DNA from: Candidatus Aminicenantota bacterium
GTDB lineage: Bacteria; Acidobacteriota; Aminicenantia; Aminicenantales; UBA8522
NCBI GenBank assembly: GCA_016934895.1
Contig: JAFGRZ010000205.1
Location: 1-7,441, forward strand
Direction: 5' to 3'
DNA length: 7,441 nucleotides
The translations under genes were made by a program, and so were the position numbers. The notes under the pieces are model-generated. The model saw only the letters and a list, made by a program, of their open reading frames with translations. It was not told where the DNA came from and ran no database searches. Positions 5,572-7,441 of this stretch are shown in pieces. Every line of letters begins with the position of its first letter. The first letter of the stretch is position 1.

Positions 5572-6685
5572 TATCCCGTCTCTTCCCCGCCCGGTTCTTC
5601 CGTCCGAAGTACTCGAGAAGGAACATTTCGATCAGACCGTGGGCGTCCGCGTCGGATGTCTTGATCGAAAGATCGATCCTTTCAAGTCCCCGGATCACCC
5701 TGTTCAACTCCTCGAGAGAGAGGCTGTCGACAAGGGAAAAGAAAGCCCTGAACTCGTCGGCATAGAGCTTGATAAAGGTCTCCTTGATCTGTGGTTTCAG
5801 CTCAGAGAAAATGTCTTTCCGGTCCCGGCCTTCCCTGAGCCAGAGGGCGGCCAGGAGAAGGTCGCGGAAGAAATTAGCCAGGATCCTCAGGACGTTCTCC
5901 GGCTTTTCCCCCTCCTGAAAAGCCCGCTTCAGGGTGAGCAGCGATTGCCTCGCGTCCCCCTTTTTCAGCGCATCCGTGAGATCCCATTCGACGAACGACC
6001 TCGTCCAGTCACAGACCTCATGGACATCGTCGAGATCGATCATTTTCCTTTCGGCCGTAAAGACGGCGATTTTTTCCAGTTCCTGGTCGATCCGGCGGAG
6101 ATTGCTGCCGACGATCTCCTCCAGACGGCTCAAGGCGGCGGGAGTGGCCGACTTTCCCGAGGCCGCCAGCCGCCGGGCCATCCAGTCCTGCAGGGCGTCC
6201 GGCTTCAAGGGTTTCAGTTCCCCGCTTTGGACTTTCGATTTGGGGAGCGAAAGGAAGAGCTTGACCAGGGGATGCGTCTTCTTGACCTGGCCGGTCATGA
6301 CGACCATCAGCACCGTCCTCGATGCCGGCGAGTGGAAATATTCGCGAAGGATCTTTTCATCCATGGAAGAGAGCTTCCTGGAACCGTCCCCGTGCGCCCG
6401 GGTCTCCTTACGTTCCCGGCTGTTTTCCACCGATGTGACGACGACGATGCGCCAGGGGGAGAAAAAAAAAGGCGCGGTTCTGGCCGTGTCGATGATATCC
6501 GCCCAACGCATCCCGGCCAGGTCGAACCTCTCGCTGTTGAAACCCTGGGCGTCCGGCGTGATCAAGGTCCGCTCGAGCCGTCGCAGGAATAGCTCGGCCA
6601 GATATTCTTCTTCTCCATAAAAAAAATAGCAGGGCGCCGGCTGATCCTTATTGACTTCGACGGTCAGCGGGTTGATACCCCTCAT
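5549..6685 (-). CDS. holA: DNA polymerase III subunit delta
   Basis: Delta is the clamp-opening wrench of the DnaX clamp-loader complex that puts the beta sliding clamp on primed DNA. The 378-residue product is slightly longer than the usual 330-345. The N-terminal domain shows CYFFYGEEEYLAEL (19-32), FNSERFD (49-55), IIDTARTAPFFFSPWRIVVV (64-83) and LREYFHSPASRTVLMVV (113-129). The lid region GSNLRRIDQELEKIAVF (193-209) is the most typical delta motif. The C-terminal collar helices end in LERIDLSIKTSDADAHGLIEMFLLEYF (334-360). The first 14 or so residues and a basic tail (RKNRAGKRRDTSWKGSD) extend beyond the core. The ATG at 6685 follows the lptE stop with no gap (TAG then ATG), so coupling with lptE is likely. 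The coding strand carries runs of nine T (6462-6470) and eight T (6619-6626). Confidence 0.94.
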   Translation of the reverse strand: MRGINPLTVEVNKDQPAPCYFFYGEEEYLAELFLRRLERTLITPDAQGFNSERFDLAGMRWADIIDTARTAPFFFSPWRIVVVTSVENSRERKETRAHGDGSRKLSSMDEKILREYFHSPASRTVLMVVMTGQVKKTHPLVKLFLSLPKSKVQSGELKPLKPDALQDWMARRLAASGKSATPAALSRLEEIVGSNLRRIDQELEKIAVFTAERKMIDLDDVHEVCDWTRSFVEWDLTDALKKGDARQSLLTLKRAFQEGEKPENVLRILANFFRDLLLAALWLREGRDRKDIFSELKPQIKETFIKLYADEFRAFFSLVDSLSLEELNRVIRGLERIDLSIKTSDADAHGLIEMFLLEYFGRKNRAGKRRDTSWKGSD

Positions 6686-7201
6686 CTAAAAGCCCTCCAG
6701 CAGGGTGCTGACCAGACTGCCGGCGAACTTCTCCGCCACTTGGCTGATCGCCTGGCTTTCCCAGGTCTCGAAACTGGTCCCCTGCGGCACTTCGTACTCT
6801 TCCTGATAGACAAAGGAAGGATTGGAAAAGAGGACCTTCTGGTGAACCAGGTCGCGGAGAACGATCCGGGCCACGACCGTGATCGTATAGCGGTCGGCCG
6901 TGCTTTGGTCGGTGAAACCGATCGGGATGACATTGAAAGCGTTGATCTCGCCGATGAGCCGGGCGTCGGCGCCGTCGGAGCCGCTCGTCACCTCCACTTT
7001 GCCCCGATTGACGAGCTCGCCGATGACGCTCTGGGTCAATGTCACATCCAGGTCGAAGCGGGTGGTCATGTTCTTGAACATGGGAACTTCGATCCGCTTG
7101 ATGTGCCGGGGAAGCGAGCTGCCCGTTCCGCGCAGGTAATAGCCGCAGTGAAGGAGAAACAGGCAGGCGGCCGCCAAGCCGATTATCTTCTTGGCTCTCA
7201 T
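6686..7201 (-). CDS. lptE: LPS-assembly lipoprotein LptE
   Basis: LptE is the outer-membrane lipoprotein that plugs the LptD barrel and helps insert LPS into the outer leaflet. The 171-residue product begins with a short basic stretch (MRAKK) and a hydrophobic segment (6-17), then C19 followed by GYYLRGTGSSLP, the usual start of mature LptE (commonly CGYHLRG). The core has IKRIEVPMFKNMTTRFDLDVTLTQSVIGEL (35-62), VNRGKVEV, and a C-terminal AISQVAEKFAGSLVSTLLEGF (151-171), all matching the family pattern. The expected lipobox is non-standard: positions -3 to +1 read LLHC, with His where Gly, Ala or Ser is normal. Context supports the call: leuS lies just upstream with a 6-nt gap and holA follows with none, the leuS-lptE-holA order known from Gram-negative bacteria. 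Its presence is the best evidence here for a diderm host. Confidence 0.9.
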   Translation of the reverse strand: MRAKKIIGLAAACLFLLHCGYYLRGTGSSLPRHIKRIEVPMFKNMTTRFDLDVTLTQSVIGELVNRGKVEVTSGSDGADARLIGEINAFNVIPIGFTDQSTADRYTITVVARIVLRDLVHQKVLFSNPSFVYQEEYEVPQGTSFETWESQAISQVAEKFAGSLVSTLLEGF

Positions 7202-7207
7202 TTTTTC

Positions 7208-7441
7208 TCAGATGACGATGTTGACCAGCTTGTTCCCGACGCAGATGACCTTCCGGACGGCCCTCCCGGCCACGGCGGCCTGGATGCGGCCGAGGGCCAG
7301 GGCCTGTTCTTTCATCTCGTTCTCGCCGATGCCGGGCTCGGCCTCGAATTTGTCCCTGAGCTTGCCGTTGACCTGGACGATGATGGTGACCTTTTCCTTT
7401 TGGGCCAATTCCGGGTCGAAGCGCGGCCAGGAGAATCGGGC
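7208..7441 (-). CDS. leuS: leucine--tRNA ligase, C-terminal fragment (cut by window edge)
   Basis: Leucyl-tRNA synthetase charges tRNA-Leu. Only the last 77 residues are in the window, and the frame stays open to the right edge, so the gene continues beyond it. The visible part is the C-terminal tRNA-binding domain. It begins ARFSWPRFDPEL, followed by the characteristic TIIVQVNGKLRDK and ending VRKVICVGNKLVNIVI. Both blocks closely match the usual bacterial ending (WP.x.D..L, VQVNGK.RD, VRKVIvV..KLVNIV). A TTG at 7408 could be mistaken for a start of a small protein, but the family match continues upstream of it. The stop at 7208-7210 is 6 nt before the lptE ATG, so leuS is the promoter-proximal visible gene of the minus-strand operon. 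Confidence 0.93.
   Translation of the reverse strand, partial: ARFSWPRFDPELAQKEKVTIIVQVNGKLRDKFEAEPGIGENEMKEQALALGRIQAAVAGRAVRKVICVGNKLVNIVI

Noticed and set aside
5639..6592. 317-codon plus-strand frame opposite holA
   Set aside because: The delta subunit motifs are on the minus strand. The plus-strand product has no recognisable domain and no ribosome binding site of note.
7208..7408. Stand-alone 66-residue small protein starting at TTG 7408
   Set aside because: The frame continues upstream to the window edge with leucyl-tRNA synthetase sequence (SWPRFDPEL), so this is the leuS C-terminus.

Overview
The window is a gene-dense housekeeping segment from a GC-rich (roughly 60% by eye) bacterium. 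An LptE-type lipoprotein gene points to a diderm with an LPS-like outer membrane. Gene content and order (ftsY beside riboflavin genes; leuS-lptE-holA facing rpsT) would suit an Acidobacteriota/Aminicenantota-like or deltaproteobacterial lineage, but that placement is a guess from memory, not an alignment.

Layout: on the plus strand, positions 1-4754 look like one tightly packed transcription unit. It holds the tail of a possible upstream gene, ftsY (SRP receptor), ribD, ribE (riboflavin synthase), ribBA (fused DHBP synthase/GTP cyclohydrolase II) and an unassigned HEAT-repeat protein. Most junctions are overlaps of 1-4 nt (TTGA, ATGA, TAATG, TTGA). The exception is the 51-nt ribE-ribBA gap, which is preceded inside ribE by a near-consensus sigma70-type promoter. 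On the minus strand, dtd (4744-5217) converges on the HEAT gene with an 11-bp overlap. rpsT (plus, 5293-5571) is divergent from dtd and has its own promoter, whose -10 box lies in a perfect 13-bp palindrome. A minus-strand operon, leuS (3' end only) to lptE to holA, enters from the right edge and converges on rpsT with a 23-bp overlap.

How the genes work together: ribD, ribE and ribBA supply every committed riboflavin step except lumazine synthase (ribH) and the dephosphorylation step. ribH is not in this window. The HEAT gene occupies the place after ribBA where ribH often sits. ftsY (membrane targeting), rpsT and leuS (translation), dtd (proofreading of D-aminoacyl-tRNA), holA (replication clamp loader) and lptE (LPS export) are core cellular genes.

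I see no mobile element, CRISPR array, tRNA, rRNA, riboswitch or defence system, and no stretch over 300 bases without a gene. Nothing here supports a wholly new system. The points most worth a second look are the His-to-Gln change at a likely metal-ligand position of RibBA, the internal ribBA promoter, the palindrome over the rpsT -10 box, and the HEAT protein coupled to ribBA.
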